Source: Lagopus muta
Taxonomy: Eukaryota > Chordata > Aves > Galliformes > Phasianidae
Reading direction: 5' to 3'
Assembly (NCBI RefSeq): GCF_023343835.1
Contig: NC_064443.1
Location: 9,176,001-9,240,000, forward strand
DNA: 64,000 nt
Shown: positions 35,960 through 48,534 of the stretch, piece by piece
Numbering within the stretch: the stretch's first letter is position 1
Layout of the letters: the number at the start of each line of letters is the position of its first letter
The notes under the pieces: generated by a model
Told to the model about the DNA's origin: nothing
Database searches by the model: none
Seen by the model: only the letters and a program-made list of their open reading frames with translations
Translations under genes and position numbers: made by a program

Positions 35960-36480
35960 ATAGCAACCCTTAATCTTCACCCAGATCCTCCTTCACTGCA
36001 GTGGAAAGATTTTCTTACATCCTCAGCGAGGCGCTCAAATATTTCTCCTGTTGCTAGCGGGCGTAGGGTTGGTGGAAATATTTCTTGCAGCCTTTCACCT
36101 TTTTTTCCCCAGTTTGCAAACCCAATTTCCTGCCTTCTGCGCATCGCCTTGCTCCTTGCTGTATGCAGGACAGTGGAAGGAACGATCTGGAAGGTGTCTG
36201 AGAGCCATTTAGCGGAAGTTGGATGACTATTTATCGCTTTCAAAGGGAGACGATCGGCTGTTAGTGCTCGCAGGATCAAATGGGTAAATGAGAGGCAGAG
36301 AAGATCGCCATTCAGGCTAATGGGATTTACACTCTCAAATCAAGTTATGTGGATGCATTATAGGGAGTTCACATTGAGGGGAGCCAATTACCCCATTAGC
36401 ACTAATAGGAATTGCACTAAGGTATCACGTGAGAAGACGCGTGGAGAAAGATTGCAGCTTTCCCATGCTTATTAGGGATT
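35960..36480. promoter_or_regulatory. Candidate conserved non-coding element
   Basis: A long stretch of complex sequence with retained CpGs and many ATTA or GATTA cores, for example GTTGCTAGCGGGCGTAGGG, GGCTAATGGGATTTACACTC, CCAATTACCCCATTAGCACT and AATAGGAATTGCACTAAGG. It has no frame, homopolymer or repeat. It is among the best enhancer-like blocks here, on texture only. Confidence 0.4.
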
Positions 36481-36839
36481 GTTTTCCTAAACAAGGTAAT
36501 ATCTGGTGGTTCTGGATATTTAGCCTTGCTTTCACCAAGCCACTCCATTCATAAAGCTGGAGAAGGACCTTCTTCCCAAAGGGCTGCTACAGAGACTCAG
36601 CTCCTCTATACTCACTGTAGCCTTTCTTACGCAAACAAGGGCATACAACAGGTAGGCCTTCTGCTGCTGAGAAAGTTACAGATGGAGATGTACATGCCTT
36701 TTATCTGCAGTTCCTGCTGCCTCTCAGAAGTTGCATGCTGGCTTTGTCACTGGGTGCTGTTGTTTACAGCCATCTTCTCGCTGGCAAGTGCCCAGCGGAC
36801 ACATTTATTCCCTGCACAGTGCACAGAGGCATCTTAAAC

Positions 36840-37230
36840 AGATACCTGTAACCGTAATGACGCTTCTTTCTTGAAGAAAAGGCAGCAAAATTAAATGCAA
36901 GCGGCACATTACCACACTTGTTTTAAATTGATATTTAATTAAAAAGTTAATTATTAATTAAGTTTATCAATTGCACATCAGTTGTTCAATAGAAAAGGGC
37001 TCATTCATTTAATTATCTGCGTGCAACCGATAGTATATGCTTTTTAGCCAGGCAAGGTTATCTCTGCATCTCTTCTAATTTAGATCAGTTTAGCTTCTAA
37101 TCTATCGAGAGTGCTTCCTTCTACGAGCTTTTGATTTGATCTATAAATGTTTACTTACAGAACTGTTAGGTATTAGAAGCTGATCAAATAAAGGGAAGAG
37201 CTGCACTGCGCTCACTGAAGGGCGCTGGTG
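36840..37230. promoter_or_regulatory. Candidate conserved element with clustered TTAATTA sites
   Basis: Three TTAATTA cores fall within 27 bases (36935-36942, 36947-36953, 36954-36961). Around them lie TTTATCAATTGCACATCAG, TTTAATTATCTGCGTGC and TCTAATCTATCGAGAGTG. TAATTA is the palindromic half-site pair bound by paired-type and LIM homeodomain dimers. The block is complex and repeat-free. Confidence 0.4.
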
Positions 37231-37752
37231 GTGCTTGCCTGCAAGGGGCTTCCACGAGCTTGGTTTAACAGTGCGCCTGCTGTAAAAGTTTCAAAAAAGA
37301 TAAACATCCACCCCGAAAGTATGTTAATAGCCCAAACAATGGGGAATCTTCAAAGGGCCAGAGAGGCCGGGGAGCAGAACACAGTGGCAGATAGCAGCAC
37401 CGCTGGGCGAGGACTGCAGGGCATGGGATGTGGCAATGGCATGAAGTCTGCTGGGCTGTGGGGGCACGCTGCTCTCCCAGAGCCCTGATCAAAGCCTCAG
37501 CCTAAGGCTCCCGCTCTTCTTTCTCCCTTGCATGGTTCCTATGTGCAAATCAACAGCTGTTTATGGAGGGGTTTTGGATGACACGTAGTAAACCATACAG
37601 TAAACACCTCCAGTACTTGGATAGTATAGTGGAGGAAAATGTCTTGCAGAGGCTGTGGCTCTAAGAATGTGTTCTAATAAATTGCTTTGTATTTATTTTA
37701 ACCACAAATTATGGTCCTGTTCAATTTCTAACAAAATAGCACTGAACACTGA

Positions 37753-37928
37753 ACCATAGAATTGTTAAGATTGGAAAAGACCTCTAAGATCACCTAGTCT
37801 GACCATTCACCTATCACCAACATTGCCTACTAAACCATGTCCATAAGTACCACATCTTCACGATTCTTAACCACCTCCAGGGAAGGTGACTCCACCACCC
37901 CTCTGGGCAGCCTGTTGCAGTGTCCAAC
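37753..37928 (-). repeat. CR1 LINE fragment, minus orientation
   Basis: CCATAGAATTGTTAAGATTG, GAAAAGACCTCTAAGATCAC, CAACATTGCCTACTAAACCA and TCCACCACCCCTCTGGGCAG follow the CR1 3' sequence in reverse complement. It breaks off after GCCTGTTGCAGTGTCCAAC. Confidence 0.9.
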
Positions 37929-40900
37929 ATATACACATATAGATTTAAGATGTTAAAGGACTTTGGCACATTAGTATCCAGAGACCAAACTGGCCTGGAC
38001 CTGGTATCCAAGATGCTGAATGAACACCACTGAAGTCAAGAGACAAACTGCTCAATCAGACCTTGGAGCATCATAGGATGCTATAGAGAGGCACTACATA
38101 ACTACTTAGAATAGACCGCAGCACTCTGTCTCCCTAAATATTTCTCACGTCCATTGCATGATAGGAGCCCTTCATGGGCAATCACCACAACACACTCCCT
38201 ATCCCAGGACTCCCCCGTGTAACACAGATCATGAACACATGATAAAAAACTGTAGCAGACCATAGAGGATCAGACAAGGAAAAGGTGGGAGAAAAAGATG
38301 TGACAGAGGGCTGATGGACTGCCTTGAGGGGGCAATGCTGAAGCAGATGTGTCCTCTCAGAGCTTAGTCAATCAAGAAAAGGAAATGTATCACAACAAGT
38401 AAATAGCGATGGCAGAAGTTCATATAATTCAGGTGAATACTCAGTCTGCAGCTTGTATTTGATCTGAAGACAGCAAGCCCAGGGCTGTCTCCCATCTCTT
38501 GAATGAAAAGCACTAAGGGGAGAGGGCTTTTAAAAGGAGGGTAATTTACAATGCAATATTGCCGGGGGTGGTGGCGGTGGTGTGTTTGTACAACTGGAAA
38601 GAGGATAAAAGAAATCTCCATGAATAGTAACTCTATGTTTATAGATGGGTGCTTTGTTGCCAACTCTGCATGCAATGAGCATTCATCTTCACCAGATATT
38701 CAAGTGGCAGGACTTTTTCAAGCAACAGTGTTTATAGAAAATGACTGTTTTGAAGCTCTACACACTAGAATTTGAGGAAACTCAAAATTTACATTTACAA
38801 ACATCATCAGTCACTCTATCTGACAAATCAGAACAGAGGAATCTGGCTAACTACTATAGATGTGCAGCAAACAGCAGTTGCTTTCTCCAGAGATTTGCTA
38901 CATCAGTTAAAATGAGAAATTTATCATGCATCTACTCCCAGATAGTCTGAAAGAAGCCAAACATATCAAAGCACTCATTTGTGAGGAATTATTTACACCA
39001 GCCCTCCTTCTTGACTAGAGGACAAAACTGGAAAGTTTCCTTTCTGTTGTATCACCCATTCCAATGTGGCTCTAAGCCAGGGGATATTCCTTTCCTTCAG
39101 AAATGAGACTAAAGATGAGATACAGAAGAGCTTCCATATGCACATAAGATATCAATGAAGATGTCACATAAGCAAGAAGTTCTGAGAGACAGAGAACAAA
39201 TAAAACCAGTTTGTTTGTTTTTCAAGGTGCCACTGCACAATGAGATGGCTGATAAAGTGAGAGTTTTAACTGGAGCTTCTCCACAGCTGGGGAAGATCAG
39301 AAAGCCCTTTGGCTCCCCTTGACCCAGTGTCTGCTGAGGATCCTCTGCTGTTTGTTAAGGAATTAATTAACACTACAACACTACTTTTTGCAATAGAGGT
39401 GCTAATTTAGTCTGTCATCTCCATTCAACCATCTTCTCATAAAACCTGTAAGAATTTCGTATCTCTGAGCTCTCTAGACTTTGTGGCCAAGTGCTGTTGA
39501 AAAAGTTGCTTGGGGAAGGATTCAGAGAGATGCTGGGCTGCTGTAGGACCTCATACCACTTGTCTTTGGATTTTTGGTTGAAAAAAAAACCACCAAAAAA
39601 CCCAGCAACATTGGTTACTTTGAACAATTTCCTCATGCACCAAGCAGTAAGGACTGGGAGGGTGGGGGGTGGGAAGGGATGAAGCTACTTCTTTGTAAGG
39701 TACAAAGAAGCAACCAACTCTTCCTTCCATCCCCAGTGGATTCAAAACTTAATATAAAATAACTGGGTTCCTCTGGTCTTACAGCCCAGGAAAGGTCAAC
39801 ACTTGCCTCACTGAGTGCTGCTGCTGGGTTTCTGCCCCAAAGAATGAACCATTCCAGCTGTCAGCAAGCAAGCCATCTATCAGTCAAGGACTGGACCTTT
39901 CAAGCAATACTTTGATGAAACCTTTGGCTTCCAAGCTGAATCTTCTGTGCCCATCAGTAGGCCCAAGCTCCCCTGGCAAATAAACACAGAAGTGCTAGTG
40001 GGTAAAGCACGTTTGTGTGAGATTTCCAACCCAATTTTGCAGACTCAGATGTTAGGCAGTTTAGATAAGAGGATGATTAGAGGTCTAAGCCTTAGGTTTG
40101 AAATACCCAGACATCCTGGAACCACCGGTGCAAATCCCAGCAGCGTTGACTCAGCCCTACAACCTCCTGATGAAGATAAAGTGAGCTCCGTGCAGAAGTG
40201 TGACTTGTCAATCTTCACCAGCAAGACCCAACTGGACCTAAGATAACGATGGTGGTGGCTACAGCATACAAGAGGATTTGTTATGCAGCAGAGGTGTAGT
40301 ATCCTAAGTCTGTCCGTGCTACAGCTGTCGCTCTTGGGCTCCACCAGCAGTGATTTATAGACCCTAAACTTTTCTAGAGTTTTGCTCCAGCATGTTCAGT
40401 ATGCATGTCCAGAGTTTTTCAGTGCTCCCAGCTAAGCAGCAGCCCCTCTTATCTGTCTGCAGTGCTATATATTGACCACTTTGGAAAAGCACTGTATCAG
40501 TACAGCTTGGGAGTCACCCTTAGAGAAAAGCCTCACAGAAGCATACAAAGTTTTTCTATCAGTTGGTGGAACAATCCAATCATTTTTGTTTAAAAAATAA
40601 ATAAATCAAAGCCCCAGATCTCTGGAATGACCTTCACACTAATATTTGGTTTGCCAAGCACAGCTACCCAAAAATTATCAGCAAACAACTTTTAAAAAAT
40701 AATCTGAGCTAATGGAGTTAGTCTTTCTTTTCCCATTTGTTACTGGACAATTAGCCAGCATGACATTAAATTCCTGCACGCATTTCCTCTTCCAAGTTAT
40801 CCATAATATTTTTCTTTAATAATTCACAGAGTACTTGCAATTAAAGCTTGCAATTTATTCTTTTGTGCTGCATCCTGAAAACTAAGCCAAGCGATCAGGG

Positions 40901-43049
40901 TCTGTTGTGGAAGAAATGCTAAGAAAAAACACCCTCTTCTGTAACTATTAAATACAGCAGTGATGACTGATTTCACAGCGAAATATATGAAGTGCACTTT
41001 AAGAAAGTATGGAAACAGCAGAACTAATTAAACCTTTGCCTTTCACGAGTATTAATTACAAGTCAAATATTCAAAAGACACACATGTCAGTATTTTCAAG
41101 GGAAACTCTACAAATGAACACTGGTACAATCCCAGTGGCACATAGTCAATCCTCATCCTCTACTAAGACCTACGGATAATCAAATCAAGCCGGGGCAACA
41201 GATATTCAGTTTTATTACTCAGTCCTACATAAGAAGAGTGGTAGGAAAATTAGAGCTCATTCTCTCTCCTCCTGTTCGCACTGTGGCCAACTGGATGATG
41301 ACCCATTGGCACCTCCACCCCCAAAATGCTCTCCTGCAGAGGCTGAGGATGCGGTGCTCATTCACATTTCTTGAGCCAAAAGAAGAATCCCCAAACTGCT
41401 GTCCACCAAATTCATATGAACAAATTAAAATAAAATTAAAATTAAAGTAGTAACTTTAAGAGAGGTGGAAGCATGGATCCTGTTTTCCCGGACTTTGTGT
41501 TCCCTTGGTTGAATTATCCTGCATCTTAAAGGGTACAACTCTCCTGTACATGCTGTGATGGAAATTTTCTCCAGTTGGCTGCAGCTGCAATGACTGCAAG
41601 AAAACATCTATCCCTCTCTGTCTCTCTCAGATTTTTTAAAGATTAGTAATACTGCTTCTGCACAAGGAGAAGCTTTTACTTCAGTTGAAATAAATGGTTT
41701 GTCTCTCTTCTACCTGGCTTTTTATTTTCAATAAACGTAAGACATCCACCCCACTGCCACCTTTCACTGAACCTTGCAGATAGGCTCCGAAGTTACTGCA
41801 GGAAGCAGTGAGACCTATTTCTTTTAAGGAGAAGCTAAAAATGGCTACAGAAGCCATGCGTACAGACAAGAAAATCTAAATAGCTTAATGGAAGTCTTAG
41901 CTTTCCAAGTAAAAGTGCCCATCTTCTGGCTTTTAATACCAGGCAGCCAGCATTTTCATTCTGCTTTAGTCTGACTTAAATTGTAACTCCCCTTGGGGCA
42001 GCATCTTTGCTTTTCTATTTGCTTTTAAAATGCCCTGCATGCCCAGGAGCTACAAGGAAAAAATTATCTCTGGTGCTGCAAGGAGAAAAGTCTCCACTAA
42101 GACGCGCCTGAGTTTTGTAATGAAATTGTCCTCATGTTCAGATGTCCCGGTGCACAAACTTTTCCTCGACAGGGTTTCACTAGAACTAATACTTGCCTTT
42201 TGTTGTTTGAATACACAAGGAGACTGCATCTGGGCTTGCGTAAGCATTCACATCAGAAGGGTCTTTGTAAGTGAAACTCCCCTGTTCAGAGAAGAGAAAG
42301 AGTGATTTTCTCGACCCATCCCAATTTGGCAATAAAATTCAAATGTGGCAAACCAGACTATCCAGACTTTTATTTTTCCTTTCTTTCTTTCATTTCTCCA
42401 CCCCCCTCCTCTCCTTTCTTTTCAAAGTAACAAACATTTTGTTGAATTGTCCTAAATAATGACGTTTGAAACCACTTCAGTCTGTTTAAGATCTCAGGGG
42501 GAAAATTTGGTGAATAAATGACTTGGGATAAATCAAATCATCCTGTTCTAACAACTGTTTCTTTCACTCTCCTCATCTTGATTGCTATCCCTAATTCTGC
42601 ACGCCCCCATACCTGCATGGCCAACTTCAGGGCTTCAACACTTCTTTGCAGCCACCCTCTCCACCCCATCTCCAGCGCTTGGCCCTGGTGGTCCCCGACC
42701 CAGCTCTTCTCACAAAGCTGTTAGGCTTCTCCCAGCTTGTCTTCTATAGCAACTTTTCTCTATGCAGTTCCCAACCTCCCTCCACAGCCCCACACACCCC
42801 GCTGCCAGGCGTCCCCTCTCACCACCCTTTCCATCAAGGCCAATGTGCGTTGTACAGCTCTATCCAGCAAGGAACCTCGGCTCCTTTCAGCTCTCCATTC
42901 CTCTTCTCCCCTTAAAAAGAAACTTCTCACACAAGCACAGTCCCGCCATCTACACCACAGCCCGGTGCCTCTCTACATCTCACTGCAAAACCAGCCTAGC
43001 ACCCACTTCTCCCTACCCATGCAGTCGTTTGACACGGTAGCTGTATAAT
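37929..43049. other. Non-coding stretch, mostly featureless
   Basis: No gene supported. 40720-41070 is AT-mosaic sequence (GGACAATTAGCCAGCATGAC; CTTTAATAATTCACAGAG) and may be a further conserved element. AT-rich low complexity lies at 41425-41447. 42600-43040 is pyrimidine-rich (CCTCCCTCCACAGCCCCACA) with several overlapping chance frames. Confidence 0.4.
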
Positions 43050-43660
43050 TTACAGCAGCCCTTTCCAATGGCCTTTGGATAGGATTTGCATAGGAAACAT
43101 GGCCCGGCACTGTGCCGAGGAGTCAGGAGAGGTCAACCGTTGGCTTGACCTCCTAAGCCCATCTGCCTTCGCGCAGGCAGAAAGACATGCTCTTAACATG
43201 TATTATCTGCTCAGGACATTTGTTTCGGGAGCAAGTTGCGTTAAGCAAAGGTACGTCAATTGATAATAAACCTGCTCCACGCTGTCATTTGTGGGTGATT
43301 TGAAGAAAAACAGACCACGTAATCAGGTCTAAGGGGTCCCTAATACCAGAGACGCTGGTGCTGTCAGCTATAGAAAATAATTAGAACGTTATCCCTGTGG
43401 CAAGGAGAATGTAAATACATCTAAAATACGACATAATGACATTCTCCTCTGTAAGCCAGGGGATCTGCTTCAAATAAAAGGGCCATTAACACAACAATTA
43501 AAGCCGAGGGGGCTGGTGAAGCAGGGAGCCGGGCTGGTGCAGGGCGAGGCGAGCAAGCGCCCGGCGTAAATCTTTCGCCATCCCAGCCAGGAATGTGACT
43601 ATTAGCCCTCTCATGACCCGAGGGCTTCCCAATAATGCATCTGCTCTCTGTCAGGGCCAG
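43050..43660. promoter_or_regulatory. Strongest candidate conserved non-coding block
   Basis: About 600 bases of high-complexity sequence with many retained CpGs, no repeats and no frame. Examples are CGGCACTGTGCCGAGGAGTC, GGTACGTCAATTGATAATAA, GACCACGTAATCAGGTC and AGAAAATAATTAGAACGTTA. It passes into a CpG-rich segment to 43800 (GTGCGGCGCCAAAGACGGAG; CTCGCCGAGGGGACACGTC). It could be a major developmental enhancer or an unmethylated promoter region. Texture-based call. Confidence 0.42.
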
Positions 43661-44086
43661 GATTTCGTAACCTTCTCCAGCCCAAGAGGAGGGCCAACTC
43701 CACGGTGCGGCGCCAAAGACGGAGCGGGGTGGCTCCAGGCCGGACCTTGGCCCCGGTTCAGCGAAGCACTTAAGTGCTCGCCGAGGGGACACGTCTCGTC
43801 GCAGCAATTTGTGTGCTCAGAGGGAAACACGGGTGGGCTTTTCTGAATGAGGCCCAGCCAGACTCACCCAAGGCAAAGCCGGACCCGTTTTCATCTTCAT
43901 TTCTCCATTTTCTTTGGAGGATGCATGCTGCGGAGGTCCCAAGCTGCTCTGGGGATGTCCTTGTTGTGAAATGCCAGCCTATGGAACCTAGGAGACCCAA
44001 AGCATGGGGAGCACTGCAGAAATTCAGACAGTTCCAAGGATGCAATGTCCCTCTTTCCACTGTCCAGGCAGCAGAGGGCTTCAAAC

Positions 44087-44247
44087 ACAGAATCACAGAA
44101 TCGTTTGAGTTGGAAGGGGCCTTAAGGCCATCTGGTCCAACTCCCTGCAATGAACAGGGACACCTACAGCTCCACCAGGTGCTCAGAACCTCGTCCAGCC
44201 TGACCTTGGCTGTCTGCAGGGATGGGACACCAACCACTTCATGCCCC
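44087..44247 (-). repeat. CR1 LINE fragment, minus orientation
   Basis: CAGAATCACAGAATCGTTTG (degenerate tail repeat), AGTTGGAAGGGGCCTTAAGG, CTCCCTGCAATGAACAGGGA and CACCTACAGCTCCACCAGGT are CR1 words of the sub-family carrying the 'dose of ACAGCTCC' motif. The same type recurs at 45172, 50318, 55232 and 59236. Confidence 0.9.
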
Positions 44248-44527
44248 AGACACACTTAATATTTCTTAGAAGCCCTATAAAAAACTTACAGAAATTATGG
44301 GTGAATGCATGGAGAGAATATCAATTGCTGCTTCTCTTTCACTCTCATTGAAAGAGGAGTAGGTGAAGGTAAGAGCCCAAACACATCAGGAACTTTGATT
44401 GTGGGCAGAACACACCTGGTATGCCCCCATAGGACCTGTCTCTGATTTTGAAAACTCTTATACAAAAAAATAAATACAACTGAGCTGTAAAATTAAACTT
44501 CCTCATTTACATAAGGCTCAGATATGG

Positions 44528-44585
44528 GAATTGGACTAAATGGCCTTTAAGATTCTCTCTTCCAATGATTCCATGATTCTGGAAT
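44528..44585 (+). repeat. CR1 LINE terminal scrap, plus orientation
   Basis: GAATTGGACTAAATGGCCTT, TAAGATTCTCTCTTCCAATG and ATTCCATGATTCT form the last 55-60 bases of a CR1 tail in sense orientation. It lies 280 bases from the oppositely oriented copy at 44087. Confidence 0.75.
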
Positions 44586-45171
44586 CATAAGATTTCTTAA
44601 GAGGAAGCTGATGGGTTAGGTAACAAACACAGATTTTTTTTCATACATAAAGGCCTCACCAGGTTGAAAGTACTTTTAATATTTACCATTGTTGTTGTTA
44701 AAATTGGATGACTTTTTGTGGTAAATGTAAAGTTTTATGTGTCCAGTGGAAGTTTGTGAATGTCAGAAAACAGGAAACAATACTGACCTGGTTGGTTGTG
44801 ATGCTCAGAAAGAGAACAGTGCTGAATTCAGCTCTTTGGAATGATTTGTCAAAAGGCAGTTTTATTTTATCAGTCCTCTTTTTCAGTTCTGCCAGTCTTT
44901 CTAAGAGAACTACCTAGCAGACACTTAAAAACAAAAACAAAGCAAAAAAAAAAAAAAAAACCTCAAATTTTTCTTTTCAGCCACGTTTCAAAACACCAAG
45001 GTAACATGCTTCCTGCACCATGCTTTCAGCATGTGAAAATTAATCCTTTACCCAGCAGTAAGTTCAATTAGTTGTGGGATATACAGAAACACTAGTAGGT
45101 ATTTAAAGGTGACTTTTTTTTTTTTTTTAAAGAGGACAACTCATATCCTCTCAACATTTATGAGTAAGGAA

Positions 45172-45475
45172 GATCATAGAGTTGTTTGAGTTGGAAGGGA
45201 CCCTTAAACGCCACCTAGTTCAACTCCCCTGCGATGAACAGGGACACCCACAGCTCCATCAGGTGCTCAGAGCCTGTTCAGCCTGACCTTGGCTGTCTCC
45301 AAGGATGGAGCACCCAATACCTATCTGGGCAACCTATGCCTCACTACCTTAGTTGTAAAAACTTCTTACATCCAGCCTAAATTTTCCTTCTTTTATTTTT
45401 GAAACCATTTCCCCTTGTCCTATTACAGGAGACCCTGCTGAGGTGTCTTTCCCCTTCCTTCTTATGGCCTCCCTG
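45172..45475 (-). repeat. CR1 LINE fragment, minus orientation
   Basis: GATCATAGAGTTGTTTGAGT, TGGAAGGGACCCTTAAACGC, CTGCGATGAACAGGGACACC, AACTTCTTACATCCAGCCTA and CCATTTCCCCTTGTCCTATT follow the CR1 3' region for about 300 bases in reverse complement. The plus-strand bases just before it include a T17 run at 45113-45129. Confidence 0.9.
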
Positions 45476-46463
45476 ACTCGCACCTGATCTAAAGAGAAAA
45501 TTAGATTTGCTGAAGTAGAACAACCATCACAGCAATATCTGGGTACAGAAAGAATTATGTAAGCAAAAAGTCAGCTACATGTCCAATATAGAATAATCTT
45601 TGAAGATTCTCATTACAAGTAAACACAAGGATAATAACTAGAGGATAAGCTAATTAGTCATGCAAATCTGATGGATTTTCGCTGCCTCCTTCCAGTCACT
45701 TACTTCTTTAGAAGGCATTTCTTTTTCTGAGTAGTGCATAGTTGTGCCTAGTTCAGCACCCAATTCATGTTGGTTGGGCAAAAAAGACATTCCTTTAATC
45801 TTCCGACACTTTGGTCCTCCACGTGAAGTGCATGGAAAGTTTCCAACAGAGTGATAATATAAAAGAAAATATTAGCAAAAACTCCCATGGGACAAAACGA
45901 GGTGGTGTTCTCTGGGAAATCTCATGCCTGAGCATTGTGGACAACAGTAACTTAGAACCTGTGAACAGAAGGACAGCAACCAACACATTTGTCTCTTACG
46001 ATTATGCAAGCTGCCTTATATATAATAGAGCTAGTAAAAATGATCTGAAATAAACAACATCCAGCCTTTACAACTAAGGTCACACCGGCCAAAAGGACTG
46101 TGAGTGTTCCAGAATGCTAGGAACAAGTTTCTAGACAGCTGGAGACATTTTGAGCAAGCATGGGCCAAATTAAACCGACGTGGGAAGCCAAAGTGAAACC
46201 AGTAAAAGCTTGCCTACTCAGATGACTTTTGTTTGAGCTGGCAGCTAAATTCAAACAAAATTCCTAGGATGATACTGCTTCAACCACAACAGCAGTCACC
46301 TGAGTCATGTGATAAGCGCTTCGCTGTAAAATCTGAGCATGTCACTCCTGAGAGCACTCGCACATCAGATCCATGGGAAGTAAAAAAGAGGGGGGAAAAA
46401 GGGAAAATAAAAGCTTTTGTACAAAACCTGTGAACCAAGTCCCCTCTGTCTCTTTCCTTCCAG
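45476..46463. other. Non-coding stretch, nothing recognised
   Basis: Unique AT-rich sequence. Small open frames (for example 45811-46053) show no domain, and their splice sites are not convincing. Confidence 0.4.
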
Positions 46464-46579
46464 ACATTTCTGAAAAAACAGCTCACTGGAACCGCAAAGA
46501 ACAACAACAACTGAGCAGCATTCTAATACGGGACATCCTGCCTGACCAGTTGGAGCCAAAAGAAAAAAGCAAGCCATAA
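46464..46579 (+). other. Candidate terminal exon on the plus strand
   Basis: A textbook acceptor (CCTCTGTCTCTTTCCTTCCAG) is followed by a frame that reads ISEKTAHWNRKEQQQLSSIL, then IRDILPDQLEPKEKSKP, and stops at 46577-46579. The peptide is hydrophilic and protein-like, but I recognise no family. No AATAAA is visible in the next 100 bases. It may be a cryptic splice site in non-coding DNA. Confidence 0.18.
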
Positions 46580-48534
46580 AGTCGGAACTCAAATGGGATG
46601 TGCAAAACCAAAGCCTTGCATTTGGGGGCATTTTTTTCATTTAAACTAATCTAATCAATTGGTCACCATAATAGAGGGTTCAAGCAGCTGGCTTAGTTAG
46701 GTCTGTCTGTGACGAACCTTGGAACCAAAGCCATGTGTTCAAGTGCACGCACATTTGCATCAACTATCATGTCTTAAAATATCTACTGTTGACTTTGTGC
46801 ATCACCATTAGTAAGTATCATAACACAGAGTATAGTCTAAGCGTTGTTTGTGAAGCATCCAATCCCTAGAAATACCCATTTACTAAGTCCCAAGGATGGA
46901 TTTCCTCTCATATTGACACACAAACCATGGGTGAAAGTTTATCAGGGATCATTACATTGTGTTGATGACCCTGTCTTGGGAATGGCTACAGATTAGAGAG
47001 CACGAGAAATAATACAAAATGATGCTAAGAGAGGAAGACCGTAAAACAAGATAGGATCCTGGGAAGAGTGCATTTTTTTCCAGGAAGCTGTAAATATCTG
47101 GAAAATTGGAAGACACATTAACCACTAAAAGAATCCTTAAAAGCAGAATGCTTAAAAGAAGATAATTGGCAAAGCTTCTAAGTACGGTAATAGCCAGTTA
47201 TCACCTTCACCTATGAGCTGCTATCTATTTTCCATTCTTCCCACCAGCCAGGGAATAAGATCTCATGTCTTTCCTGAGAAGAGTAGGGGCACAATGTGAT
47301 GTATGGCACTGGTTCCCTCTGGCCCATCAGTATGGAAAGAAAAGACTATAGGGATGATGCACAACTAAGCCCAGTTCCAGCATGGTGTCAGATCTCAGCT
47401 GGACTGCGACTCCCAGCACGGAGTCCAGCTTGGACACAGGAGCTGGAAAATGCTCCTTGGCCCTTATTCAGTCTCTGGGATATATTCCAGAAATGAACCA
47501 GCTCCAGAGCCAAGGTCTGATAAAATGGAGCCTGGGACTGGACCAGGCTGGGTTTTTTTTAAATCCATAACCCCCAAAACCCAACGGTCAGGATTCTACA
47601 AATCCAGCGCTGTGCCTGACAAGTTGGGTCACTGAGGGCACCAGGCATCTGCAGTCCATGTTTGAGTGCACCTCGCATTTCAGTATAGTGCAACTTTCCC
47701 TTTTTTGGTCATTTACATAAAATGGAAATTACACACACTCAGTTTTGCTAGTTCAGGGCCATCTCTGACTTTGCTCTACTCTTCACTGCCACCATCTTAT
47801 TTTGTATTTTGCAGCCACACAGAGATAAACTCAGTGAGTAAATTGCCAAGGGATGTTGAGGTTGCTGTGAGAACAAAACCAACAGCTGTCTTTCTTTTTA
47901 TCTAGTAAGGCAAAGGCTTAAATTCTCCTAAGAATAAACTGGTTTTTATTGCAAAAGAAAGAAAAATTCCTAGCAACAACAACAAAAGGGAGAAACGTCC
48001 TATGAGAATATAATGGAACTGTGCTAAATTACTTTAAAATAAGAAAACCAGGGTGAAGGGGAAACTCCCCAAAAGTGAACAAGTGCTCTTCAGATTTTAA
48101 ACAAGGGGTGGATTATTTTTTTTCCTTTCTTTCTCCCTTTCTTTCCAGCAGCTAGAAGTCCCATCTGGTTCCTGTTTCTATTCATCTGATCTCCCAGAAA
48201 CTTCTAAAAGCCATAAGCATCAGCCAAAAATTCCCCAGGCATGGACTCCTTTCCAAAATAGCCCACAAAATGGCATTTTTTAGGTGGGTTGGTTTGGAAG
48301 GAGCGGAGGGGGGGGATGTTGGTTTCTGTGACATTCCTAGGAATTTCTTGCATCTATTCTCCCCTCTAGAATTTCTCCTCTGCCCGAAACCCCTTCTAAT
48401 TTCCACTGGAACATCAGCCAGCAGAGGGACTACCCACTCCCATGTAGAGGGATTCAGACCTTCTTGTGAGAGCTCATGAGCTGCTGAGAGGTTTTCATCT
48501 CCAAGAAAGGCAAATGAACTTGCAGTTTACTCAC
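46580..48534. other. Non-coding stretch, nothing recognised
   Basis: Unique sequence without repeats. Overlapping short frames near 47300-47640 and 48180-48480 look like chance. A G run lies near 48308-48316. Confidence 0.4.

Larger units (their letters stand above)
35560..37752. other. Non-coding stretch dominated by regulatory-looking blocks
   Basis: Two blocks, 35960-36480 and 36840-37230, are listed separately. The sequence between and after them is unique. No gene supported. Confidence 0.4.

Noticed and set aside
43770-44259. Two 161-codon frames, one on each strand
   Set aside because: They cover the CR1 fragment at 44087-44247 and its CpG-rich flank. Equal openness on both strands points to composition, not coding.
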